Of a DNA stretch of 13,756 bases, positions 1-6,686 are shown piece after piece. How positions within the stretch are numbered: position 1 is the stretch's first letter; each line of letters opens with the position of its first letter. The position numbers were made by a program, and so were the translations under genes. The DNA is taken from assembly GCA_021825035.1 (NCBI GenBank), contig JAKAIQ010000028.1, positions 1 through 13,756 of the forward strand. Reading direction: 5' to 3'. The notes beneath the pieces are model-generated. The model was not told the origin of the DNA, ran no database searches, and worked only from the letters and a program-made list of their open reading frames with translations. Source of the stretch: Deltaproteobacteria bacterium (GTDB lineage: Bacteria > Desulfobacterota > GWC2-55-46).

Positions 1-1
1 G

Positions 2-847
2 GCGGCGCTTGTCCACAGGGCTATAGGAGACAATCTCGCCTGTATATTTGTCGACAACGGCGTGCTTAGAAAAAACGAGGCTGACAAGGTCGAATCGACC
101 CTTAAAAAAAGCTTTAATATGAATATCAGGCGCGTTAATGCCGGCAAGAGGTTTCTTAAGTTGCTCAAGGGCATAGAAGACCCGGAGAAGAAGAGAAAAA
201 GGATCGGCGGTGAATTCGTAAGGGTCTTCGAAGAAGAGGCAAGAAGGATCAAAGGAGTCGGATTTCTCGCCCAGGGAACGCTTTATCCAGACGTAATAGA
301 AAGCGTTTCCTTTAAAGGGCCTTCCGCGAAGATAAAAAGCCATCACAATGTCGGGGGCCTTCTGAAAAAGATGCGCCTCGGCCTTGTAGAGCCTTTGCGT
401 GAGTTATTCAAAGACGAGGTAAGGGCGCTTGGCAGGGAACTCGGCATGCCCGAAGAGATAATAGAAAGACAGCCCTTCCCCGGCCCCGGGCTTGCCATAA
501 GGATAATAGGGGAGGTGACGGAGAAAAGGTGCGCCATATTGAGAGAGGCCGATTCCATAGTGATCGAGGAGATAAAAAATGCCGGACTGTACAGGAAGTT
601 GTGGCAGTCTTTCGCAGTGCTGCTTCCGGTAAAATCAGTTGGCGTCATGGGAGACGAGAGGACTTACGAGAATGTCGTGGCACTGAGGGCCGTCGAGAGC
701 ATGGACGGCATGACGGCCGACTGGGTCAAATTGCCTTACGGCGTATTGGAGAGGATATCCACGCGGATAATCAACGAGGTGAGGGGGGTTAACAGGGTTG
801 TGTACGACATAAGTTCGAAACCGCCCAGCACAATCGAATGGGAGTGA
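2..847 (+). CDS. guaA: GMP synthase (glutamine-hydrolysing), C-terminal part, 5' end outside window
   Basis: GuaA converts XMP to GMP with ATP and glutamine, the last step of de novo guanine nucleotide synthesis in the cytoplasm. The frame is open from base 2 and holds 281 codons, roughly the C-terminal half of a protein that is usually about 510-525 residues. The glutaminase domain and the SGGVDS P-loop of the ATP-pyrophosphatase domain lie upstream of the window. Visible here are IFVDNGVLRKNE, which follows the P-loop, then AQGTLYPDVIES, IKSHHNVGGL and EPLRELFKDEVR. The dimerisation/XMP-binding domain follows with RQPFPGPGLAIRIIGEVT and GVMGDERTYE, and the gene ends in the typical KPPSTIEWE. 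The product is intact to its natural end. The stop codon touches or overlaps the next gene, which suggests translational coupling. The first ATG in the frame (62) is internal and is not the real start. Confidence 0.97.
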   Translation, partial: AALVHRAIGDNLACIFVDNGVLRKNEADKVESTLKKSFNMNIRRVNAGKRFLKLLKGIEDPEKKRKRIGGEFVRVFEEEARRIKGVGFLAQGTLYPDVIESVSFKGPSAKIKSHHNVGGLLKKMRLGLVEPLRELFKDEVRALGRELGMPEEIIERQPFPGPGLAIRIIGEVTEKRCAILREADSIVIEEIKNAGLYRKLWQSFAVLLPVKSVGVMGDERTYENVVALRAVESMDGMTADWVKLPYGVLERISTRIINEVRGVNRVVYDISSKPPSTIEWE

Positions 848-849
848 AA

Positions 850-1638
850 ATGGTAGAAGACCTCAAAGGCAAGGAAACCTGGCGGATTTTTAGAATCTTG
901 AGCGAGTTCATCGAGGGGTTCGACGAGCTTTCGGACATAGGCCCTGCGGTTTCCATCTTTGGATCCGCAAGATTCGACAAGAACGACAGATACTACAAAG
1001 AGACATTCAAGATAGCTGCCCTCCTGGCAAAGAACGGCTACACAATCATAACCGGCGGAGGCCCCGGTGTGATGGAGGCCGCCAATAAGGGGGCGGCCTC
1101 GAACGGCAAGCTGTCCGTGGGACTCAATATAACACTGCCGACGGAGCAAAAACCAAACAGGTATCAGAACAGGTCTCTGCACTTCAGGTATTTTTTCGCA
1201 AGGAAGGTCATGTTTGTGAAATATGCTATCGGCTACGTCTGCATGCCCGGAGGATTCGGCACTCTTGATGAGTTCTTTGAGGCTCTTACCCTTATACAGA
1301 CGCACAAGATATTCCCATTTCCGCTCATACTGTACGGCACCGATTTCTGGTCTCCACTCGTGGATTTCATGAAGAGCTCCATGATGAAAAAATTTCGGAC
1401 CATCTCTGCCGAGGATCTTGATTACCTGGTCTTGACTGACGACCCAAATGAAGTTCTTGAGATAATAGACCGTCACATGCACAGAAAACTGAGGCTTATA
1501 AAAAGCGCCATGTCAAAGGCCCGGCCATCTCAAAAATCAATAGTTCTCGCCGGCGGTCGCGGATCGAAAATGTCCATGGAAAGGCCACGCCGCCAGAGTC
1601 CGGGACTTGACCCTGAAAAAATTAAAAAGAGGCGGTGA
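850..1638 (+). CDS. LOG-family (TIGR00730) nucleotide 5'-monophosphate phosphoribohydrolase
   Basis: The protein belongs to the LOG/lysine-decarboxylase-like Rossmann family. Characterised members release a base from a nucleoside 5'-monophosphate (cytokinin ribotides in plants, purine or pyrimidine nucleotides in the bacterial PpnN group). Seen here are FGSARF near residue 37, TGGGPGVMEAANKGA (about 68-82) and the catalytic PGGFGTLDEFFEAL (133-146). ATG 850 is chosen because GGGAG at 840-844 is a good ribosome-binding site 5 nt before it. An upstream ATG at 838 would add MGVK and overlap guaA by 10 bp, but has no comparable site. After about residue 215 there is a 45-residue basic tail rich in Ser, Arg and Lys, ending KIKKRR, that I do not recognise as part of the family fold. 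Position directly after guaA suits a purine nucleotide salvage role, but the substrate cannot be read from sequence. Confidence 0.88.
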   Translation: MVEDLKGKETWRIFRILSEFIEGFDELSDIGPAVSIFGSARFDKNDRYYKETFKIAALLAKNGYTIITGGGPGVMEAANKGAASNGKLSVGLNITLPTEQKPNRYQNRSLHFRYFFARKVMFVKYAIGYVCMPGGFGTLDEFFEALTLIQTHKIFPFPLILYGTDFWSPLVDFMKSSMMKKFRTISAEDLDYLVLTDDPNEVLEIIDRHMHRKLRLIKSAMSKARPSQKSIVLAGGRGSKMSMERPRRQSPGLDPEKIKKRR

Positions 1639-1647
1639 TTGTGAAAA

Positions 1648-1836
1648 ATGGAAACAAATAACGCACATTCCGAGCCGCTCAAGAAGATTACTGTAATGCT
1701 TGAGGAAGAACAGGTTGAAGAACTCAAGGAGCTTGCCGAGGAGTACAGGAAGAAACTCGGCCCGAAATGGAACTTGAGCGCGCTCGTACGGGTGGCGGTC
1801 GGGGATTTTCTCACGCGGATGGGTAAAATCGTCTGA
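1648..1836 (+). CDS. small ribbon-helix-helix (CopG/MetJ-like) DNA-binding protein
   Basis: This 62-residue protein shows the ribbon-helix-helix pattern. A short alternating strand (KKITVMLEEE, about 12-21) is followed by an amphipathic helix (QVEELKELAEEYRKKL) and then a second helix after NLSALVRVAVGDFL. RHH proteins dimerise and insert the paired strand into the major groove. The gene starts 9 nt after the LOG gene, with GAGGCGG at 1629-1635 as a rather distant ribosome-binding site, so co-transcription is likely. No toxin-like gene is adjacent, so an antitoxin role is not supported. An autoregulator or a regulator of the neighbouring kinase gene is possible. The palindromes at its 3' end (1831-1860) could be a target, but they resemble GntR-family sites more. 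Confidence 0.72.
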   Translation: METNNAHSEPLKKITVMLEEEQVEELKELAEEYRKKLGPKWNLSALVRVAVGDFLTRMGKIV

Positions 1837-1860
1837 CCGGTAAATGCTTGGTCAGACCAA
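1831..1860. promoter_or_regulatory. double palindrome, candidate operator (GntR/FadR-subfamily-like)
   Basis: TTGGTCAGACCAA at 1848-1860 is a perfect 6+1+6 palindrome. It fits the TGGT-N3-ACCA half-site arrangement known for FadR/PdhR-type GntR regulators. GTCTGACC at 1831-1838 is the exact reverse complement of GGTCAGAC at 1850-1857, so the motif occurs twice in opposite orientation with an 11-nt gap. No T-run follows, so an intrinsic terminator is unlikely. The site overlaps the end of the ribbon-helix-helix gene and lies upstream of the kinase gene. A weak promoter could start within it: TTGGTC at 1848-1853, a 16-nt spacer, then AATACT at 1870-1875. Binding of any protein is inference. Confidence 0.42.
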
Positions 1861-1941
1861 ATATTCGTCAATACTGCTGCGCTTAGGCTTATGGAGCAGC
1901 TAAAACACTCCCGAGCATCATGCAAAGGAGCCATCTCACAG

Positions 1942-3015
1942 ATGCTTTCCAATTACATCACGGAAGTAAAGGGCCGCGTAAAGTTCAACAAGGATATAAG
2001 CCTTGAGAAACGGGAAGAGCTTGTACGTCTGGCCGAGGAGCGTCTTCACCGGAATTTTGAGACCTATCACTGGAACGCCAACATCCACGGCATAATCATA
2101 AGGATGTATACGAATTCTTCTCATCTTTATAATTTTTGGGTCGAGAACTGGTTTCCCGCTCCCAGGGCCCAAACAGTGCTTCCGCACGGAATTGTTTACG
2201 CGGTGCGCGGGATCGAGGGCATGGAGCCGGAAGCGTTTTACAACCATGAAACGAAAACAGCCGTATTTGTAAACACGGAATACTACGGCCAATGCAAGTC
2301 CTGGGCTCTCGGCATGGCCGCTGACATCCTTGAGACCCAGCACGGCATACATTCAGTCCACGGCTCGTGCGCTGTTGTGAACGGCAAGGGTATCCTTATA
2401 ATCGCGCCCACAGGCGCGGGTAAATCAACGCACACATGGGGGATAATGCAACTTAAGGAAGGCAAGATCCATTCCGATGACTGGGTGTTCCTTCAATACA
2501 AAAAGGGCCTTGCCATGGCCGATATATCGGAAAGAAAATTCTATCTGAGGACCGACATGGTGAAAAGCTTTCCCGATATCCGGCCCTTGCTTGAACGGTG
2601 CAAGTGTGAAAATGTCAAAGACGAGGATTTTACCGCTTTTGCCAATTCACGTGCCATACTCGACCCGGAGTGGATCGGAGGCCGGGATAAGTTCGTAGAG
2701 AAGGCTGTCGTAAAATCTGTTATACTGTTAAGGCGCGATGGAGTGTCGCCCCCCCAAGTCGAGCTTTCGCCGGATGAAGCCATAAGGATACTGGAAGAGG
2801 GGGAGTACCAGGTGCTTGCCGGAGCCGGAGAAAATACCGGCGAGTTCGGGCATGAGTCTTTTTATAATCCGTATCTGCTTGTAAAGCGCCTTGATATTCA
2901 GAAAGGATTCTTCAGGCAGCTTTTTGAATCAGCGAGATGTCATATCCTGAATACAGGCGTCGAGACGGTCGAGGACAGCCAGAAAAGGATAAGAGATATT
3001 ATCAAAGAGGCATAA
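1942..3015 (+). CDS. HPr-kinase/PEPCK-like P-loop protein of unknown substrate
   Basis: The central region resembles the HprK C-terminal kinase domain. SVHGSC is followed by GKGILI, the Walker A motif APTGAGKST and then HSDDWVFL, whose paired acidic residues sit where HprK has its ADD motif and ATP-type PEP carboxykinase its metal-binding Asp. The first ~140 residues (WNANIHGIII, NFWVENWF, LPHGIVYAV) and the C-terminal ~150 match no domain I can name. Known relatives phosphorylate HPr or small molecules such as serine or inositol, and the substrate here is unknown. No HPr or PTS gene is in the window. An upstream ATG at 1891 would give 374 residues but has poor initiation context. ATG 1942 (357 residues) has AAAGGAG at 1924-1930, 11 nt upstream, and I prefer it. 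The stop is TAA, 31 nt before sppA, in the same direction. Confidence 0.68.
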   Translation: MLSNYITEVKGRVKFNKDISLEKREELVRLAEERLHRNFETYHWNANIHGIIIRMYTNSSHLYNFWVENWFPAPRAQTVLPHGIVYAVRGIEGMEPEAFYNHETKTAVFVNTEYYGQCKSWALGMAADILETQHGIHSVHGSCAVVNGKGILIIAPTGAGKSTHTWGIMQLKEGKIHSDDWVFLQYKKGLAMADISERKFYLRTDMVKSFPDIRPLLERCKCENVKDEDFTAFANSRAILDPEWIGGRDKFVEKAVVKSVILLRRDGVSPPQVELSPDEAIRILEEGEYQVLAGAGENTGEFGHESFYNPYLLVKRLDIQKGFFRQLFESARCHILNTGVETVEDSQKRIRDIIKEA

Positions 3016-3034
3016 ACCCTGTCGCCGGTCGTCA

Positions 3035-3041
3035 TAAGGAG
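3035..3041 (+). promoter_or_regulatory. ribosome-binding site of sppA
   Basis: TAAGGAG lies 5 nt before the ATG at 3047. It is the clearest Shine-Dalgarno sequence in this operon and fixes the start, so that the lipobox comes at residues 17-20. Confidence 0.8.
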
Positions 3042-3046
3042 CCAGT

Positions 3047-4024
3047 ATGAAGAAAATGCCGATAGCCGCGCTTATGTTAATCGTTGGACTTTTTCTTGCC
3101 GGTTGCGTAATAATAACGATTCCGGGCGGAGTCCAACCCCCGGTTGAGAAGGTTATCGGCGGCAAAGGGGCTGACAAGGTGCTTGTGATGGATATTTCCG
3201 GATTGATATCCGGTGCAAGCCATCACAACGTACTTGGCGTGGAGACGGAGCCGAACCTGGCAGCGAGGATAAAAGAGGAACTTGATCTTGCCGCGGAAGA
3301 TTCACATGTAAAAGCCATCGTTTTGAAGATAAACAGTCCTGGCGGGGCGGTCACTACGTGCGACATAATAAATCACGAGCTTAAGAACTTCAAGAAAGAA
3401 AAAGGGATTGTCATTGTCGCCGACCTCATGGACGTGGCGGCATCGGGCGGCTATTACATCGCCGTTGCCTCCGATGCCATAGTGGCCAGCCCGACGACGG
3501 TTACGGGCAGCATAGGCGTCATTGCTTACGGTATAAGCGCAGCCGGACTGATGGAAAAGATCGGCATCACCAATCAGACCATAAAATCCGGGCCTGAAAA
3601 AGACATCGGTTCGCCGTTGAAAACCATGTCCGCAGAGGATAAAAAGATACTCCAGTCTGTAATCGACAATCTGTACGACAGGTTTCTCGACGTTGTCATG
3701 GCAGGGAGGCCTGGTGCGTTCACCAGGGAAGAGCTGAAAAAAATCGCCGATGGAAGAATATATACCGCCGACCAGGCCCTAAAGCTTAAGCTCATTGACC
3801 GCATAGGCTACATGGAAGATGCGGTTTCGCTTGCCAAGGAGAAGGCCGGAATAAAGGAAGCCAGGATAGTGGCCTATTCGCGTCCAGGGTCATATAAGAA
3901 TAACATCTATTCCGGACTTTTTACGAAGACACCGGAGACCGTCAACCTCATTAATATTGACGCCGACATGTTCTCAAGAAAGCTGGGGCTGGATTTCATG
4001 TACCTCTGGATGCCTTGGAATTAG
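3047..4024 (+). CDS. sppA: signal peptide peptidase SppA (family S49), predicted lipoprotein
   Basis: SppA degrades signal peptides left in the membrane after secretion. The 325-residue length matches the short form of the family. Residues 1-20 are a lipoprotein signal: MKK, a hydrophobic run and the lipobox LAGC with Cys20. The residue after Cys is Val, not Asp, so by the Lol rule the mature protein would not be retained in the inner membrane (inference). The S49 core includes IVLKINSPGGAV (91-102), VAASGGYYIA with the nucleophile Ser133, and SGPEKDIGSP with the general base Lys185. The Ser-Lys distance of 52 equals that of Bacillus SppA (Ser147/Lys199). GSIGV and DGRIYTADQALKLKLID are also typical. 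The usual N-terminal membrane anchor is thus replaced by a lipid anchor. Tandem orientation with the flanking genes suggests an operon. Confidence 0.93.
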   Translation: MKKMPIAALMLIVGLFLAGCVIITIPGGVQPPVEKVIGGKGADKVLVMDISGLISGASHHNVLGVETEPNLAARIKEELDLAAEDSHVKAIVLKINSPGGAVTTCDIINHELKNFKKEKGIVIVADLMDVAASGGYYIAVASDAIVASPTTVTGSIGVIAYGISAAGLMEKIGITNQTIKSGPEKDIGSPLKTMSAEDKKILQSVIDNLYDRFLDVVMAGRPGAFTREELKKIADGRIYTADQALKLKLIDRIGYMEDAVSLAKEKAGIKEARIVAYSRPGSYKNNIYSGLFTKTPETVNLINIDADMFSRKLGLDFMYLWMPWN

Positions 4025-4075
4025 AATTCCCCCCATTCATGGCAATAGATGCGTAGATTTTCGGCAGCTGATTAA

Positions 4076-5857
4076 ATGCGTCTCAGGGAAGTCCTATATA
4101 AGGCCGGCTTTGCGGCAGGCGCGCTGAGTATCCTCGTATTTTCTCTTGGTCATGCGGGGCTTCTATCCGCAGCCTATCTTGGCATCGCTCTCCTTGCTTC
4201 ATCGGCTTTCTTTATCATTCTTCTCATGAACGGGTCCGTCTCACACGGGCGCGGGGATCGGAAGAGCCCGGCGCACATCCCGTTATCCGTATCCGAAAAA
4301 CTTCTTTTTATATCGATAATATCAGTAATATCAGCCGCCATCCCTCTCGCGCTTCTTCCACCGTCGGTCAGGGACGAGCTCATTCAGCATCTTGCCGTCC
4401 CAAAGCTCTATCTTGAAAGGGGAGGCGTTTTCCAGATACCTTTCATGGGTTTCTCATATCTGCCTCAAAATATCGACCTGCTCTACGCGATACCGCTGGC
4501 CTTCGGAAACGACATCGCCCCGCGACTTATGCACCTTCTGTTCGCGGTTATGACAGGCCTCGTCATTTATTGCTATCTGACGCCTCGGGCCGGCAGGGTC
4601 TATGGGCTTCTCGCCATGCTTCTTTATGTTTCTACCCCGCTTATTTTTAATCTTTCGAGGATGGCGTACATAGACCACGGCAATGCGTTTTATTCGACGC
4701 TTGCGCTTGTGGGTGTCCTGGAATGGAATGAATCCTCCGCCAACCGCTGGCTTGTATACTCGGCTGTTTCAATGGGCTTCGCTCTCGGCTCAAAGTACAA
4801 TAGCTCGATCAGCTTTCTTCTCATCGGCGCATTTGTTTTCTATGCGGCATCAAAGCGAGGCGGAAGGATTGTGGATGGTCTGAAAGCGGGGCTTGTTTTT
4901 TCCCTGATTGCCCTTGCACTCTTCGCGCCGTGGCTAATCAGGAATTACATATGGAAAGGCAGCCCCTTTTATCCGATATATGAAAGCGCGGCAAAGGCAT
5001 CATCAATGGGGGAGGGTGTGAACGTCACCGGCGGCATGTCGCCTCTCGCAAAAAGATACATCGTTTATGGAGAAAGCACTTCTCAGATACTTCTTCTGCC
5101 GTTTCGGCTGTTTCTCGAAGGGAGGGACAACACCGTCGACAAATTTGACGGAGTGCTAAATCCGGTTTTACTGTTCTACCTTCCGCTGGCATTCATCCGG
5201 CGCGGCAACGACGATAAAAAATATCTCTTGATCTTTCTGTGCCTCTTCTTCCTGATGGCTGCGCTCACTGTGGATCTCGCGACAAGGTATCTTATGCCGG
5301 CTATTCCTGCGCTAATAATCCTTGTGACCCTGGGCGTGAAGAATCTTTTTGAGGGGAAATATCATCTTAAGATCCTGAACGTGGCTGCGCTTTCGATCCT
5401 TTTCGTCTTTAACGCCGCATACATAGCCGGGCTTTACGGCAAGGTGAAGCCATTTCCTTACATTGAGGGCAGGGAGACAAGAGATGCGTATCTGTCGAGA
5501 GCACTCGCGGACTATGATGCGGTCAGATGTGCCGATTCGACCCTTCCTGCGACCGCGAAAGTGATGCTTGTCTTTTCCGGAGACAGGGGCTATTACTGGA
5601 GAAGAGAGTATTGTTACGGAGACAGGGGGGGCACGTACCTGCTCGGATTTGTAAATAACTCCTCTAACGATACGGAACTGAAGGAAAAGTTCTCAGGAAT
5701 GGGGGTCACTCACCTTTTCGCAAACGACCGACTCCTGGAGAGGTTCATCAACGATAATTTCCATGACGGCAAGGTAGCGCTTGTTGCAAACTTCTTTAGA
5801 AATCACGTTACACGCCTGTACACTTCTAACGGCTTTTCGGTCTATGCGATAAGATAG
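4076..5857 (+). CDS. polytopic membrane glycosyltransferase (GT39/ArnT-like, polyprenyl-phosphate sugar donor)
   Basis: The 593-residue protein has about ten hydrophobic segments, for example near 13-50, 76-95, 150-168, 176-192, 225-257, 272-288, 383-399, 405-420 and 433-451. It resembles the ArnT/PMT group, which move a sugar from a polyprenyl phosphate to a lipid, glycan or protein on the outer face of the inner membrane. RDELIQHLAVPKLYL (99-113) is the acidic first-loop motif of this group, with Asp100-Glu101 as likely catalytic residues. YIDHGNAFY (198-206) supplies a second conserved acidic site. FAPWLIRNYIWKGSPFYPIY (283-302) and RYLMPAIPAL are further family hallmarks. About 140 residues at the C-terminus form a soluble domain. 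No good ribosome-binding site precedes ATG 4076, 51 nt after sppA, so the start is uncertain by a few codons. The acceptor cannot be inferred. Confidence 0.85.
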   Translation: MRLREVLYKAGFAAGALSILVFSLGHAGLLSAAYLGIALLASSAFFIILLMNGSVSHGRGDRKSPAHIPLSVSEKLLFISIISVISAAIPLALLPPSVRDELIQHLAVPKLYLERGGVFQIPFMGFSYLPQNIDLLYAIPLAFGNDIAPRLMHLLFAVMTGLVIYCYLTPRAGRVYGLLAMLLYVSTPLIFNLSRMAYIDHGNAFYSTLALVGVLEWNESSANRWLVYSAVSMGFALGSKYNSSISFLLIGAFVFYAASKRGGRIVDGLKAGLVFSLIALALFAPWLIRNYIWKGSPFYPIYESAAKASSMGEGVNVTGGMSPLAKRYIVYGESTSQILLLPFRLFLEGRDNTVDKFDGVLNPVLLFYLPLAFIRRGNDDKKYLLIFLCLFFLMAALTVDLATRYLMPAIPALIILVTLGVKNLFEGKYHLKILNVAALSILFVFNAAYIAGLYGKVKPFPYIEGRETRDAYLSRALADYDAVRCADSTLPATAKVMLVFSGDRGYYWRREYCYGDRGGTYLLGFVNNSSNDTELKEKFSGMGVTHLFANDRLLERFINDNFHDGKVALVANFFRNHVTRLYTSNGFSVYAIR

Positions 5858-6066
5858 GCCGATCGAAACCCTCTCAAAAATAAGGAAGTCATTTCCATCG
5901 GTGTGTTTGCTCCATCGTCCGGCGATTCGCCGGCATGCATTTCAGACATCTGTTTTTTTAACTGTGGCCGCGAAAAAAACTTACCTTGACAAGGCTTTGA
6001 ACGATGCTAAGGTTTAATCAGACGGCGTTATGATATGCCTTGAAAAGTCTTTGAAAAAATCAAGTT
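5858..6066. other. intergenic region with weak hairpin and pncA promoter
   Basis: This is the longest gene-free stretch, 209 bp. It contains a perfect 6-bp hairpin, CCGGCG-ATT-CGCCGG, at 5919-5933. The nearest T-run (5953-5959) is 20 nt downstream, so the hairpin is a poor match to an intrinsic terminator for the upstream operon. The promoter of the next unit is annotated separately. I see no small gene with a ribosome-binding site here. Confidence 0.5.
5986..6013 (+). promoter_or_regulatory. sigma70-type promoter for pncA-rhodanese
   Basis: A perfect -35 hexamer TTGACA (5986-5991) is followed by a 16-nt spacer and TAAGGT (6008-6013). TG at 6005-6006 makes this an extended -10 (TGC-TAAGGT). 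The predicted start near 6020 leaves a leader of about 47 nt before the ATG at 6067. Confidence 0.6.
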
Positions 6067-6666
6067 ATGAGTCGAAATTCGGCCCTGATAATAGTGGATG
6101 TTCAAAATGATTTCTGTCCGGGGGGTGCGCTTCCCGTTACAAATGGAGACACGGTAGTTCCGGTGCTCAACCGTTATATAACACTTTTCGAAGCCGCCGG
6201 GTTACCAGTCTTTGCGACCAGAGACTGGCATCCCGAAAAGACCAGACACTTCAAGAAATTCGGAGGCAGGTGGCCTGAACACTGCATTCAGGGGAGCGCT
6301 GGAGCGGCATTTCACAAGGACCTCAATTTACCTCTGAATACCGCTGTCGTAACGAAAGGCGACCGCCCCGATGAGGAAGGATACTCGGGATTCCAAGGCA
6401 GGACAGATTCTGGAAGGCCTTTATCTCTCGCACTGAAGGATTCGGGTATCGAACATATATATGTGGCAGGCCTTGCGACGGATTATTGCGTAAAGGAAAC
6501 CGTTCTCGACGGCCTTGGAGAAGGATTCAAGGTCACTGTGCTCGAAGACGCCGTATTGGGAGTGGACATGGAACCCGGAGATTCGAAACGCGCGATTGAA
6601 GAGATGGTTGAAAGAGGCGCTGAGGCGGCTACTTTTGAAAAAATACAGGCTTTGATGGCCGATTGA
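6067..6666 (+). CDS. pncA: nicotinamidase (isochorismatase superfamily)
   Basis: PncA hydrolyses nicotinamide to nicotinate and ammonia in the NAD salvage pathway (cytoplasm). The 199-residue length is normal. The catalytic triad is visible as Asp11 in IIVDVQNDFCPGGAL, Lys97 in VVTKGD and Cys141 in GLATDYCVKETVLDG. Metal ligands fit Asp53 and His55 in TRDWHP, His61, and His72 in RWPEHCIQG. The DVQNDF/TDYC pair and the metal-site spacing favour nicotinamidase over a generic isochorismatase. The ATG is the natural start just before the conserved strand, but there is no clear Shine-Dalgarno sequence. The gene is first after a strong promoter and is followed 20 nt later by the rhodanese gene, so the two are probably co-transcribed. 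Confidence 0.93.
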   Translation: MSRNSALIIVDVQNDFCPGGALPVTNGDTVVPVLNRYITLFEAAGLPVFATRDWHPEKTRHFKKFGGRWPEHCIQGSAGAAFHKDLNLPLNTAVVTKGDRPDEEGYSGFQGRTDSGRPLSLALKDSGIEHIYVAGLATDYCVKETVLDGLGEGFKVTVLEDAVLGVDMEPGDSKRAIEEMVERGAEAATFEKIQALMAD

Positions 6667-6686
6667 GAACCGCGGAGGGTCAGATC

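Noticed and set aside
736..1482. Long open frame on the - strand (248 codons)
   Set aside because: It lies antisense to guaA and the LOG gene, both of which are clear family members, and its translation shows no recognisable domain.
1648..1836. Antitoxin of a toxin-antitoxin pair
   Set aside because: The RHH protein has no adjacent small toxin-like gene; the following gene is a 357-residue kinase-like protein.
5919..5959. Hairpin CCGGCG-ATT-CGCCGG as an intrinsic terminator
   Set aside because: The T-run begins 20 nt after the stem, too far for a standard intrinsic terminator; kept only as a weak hairpin.
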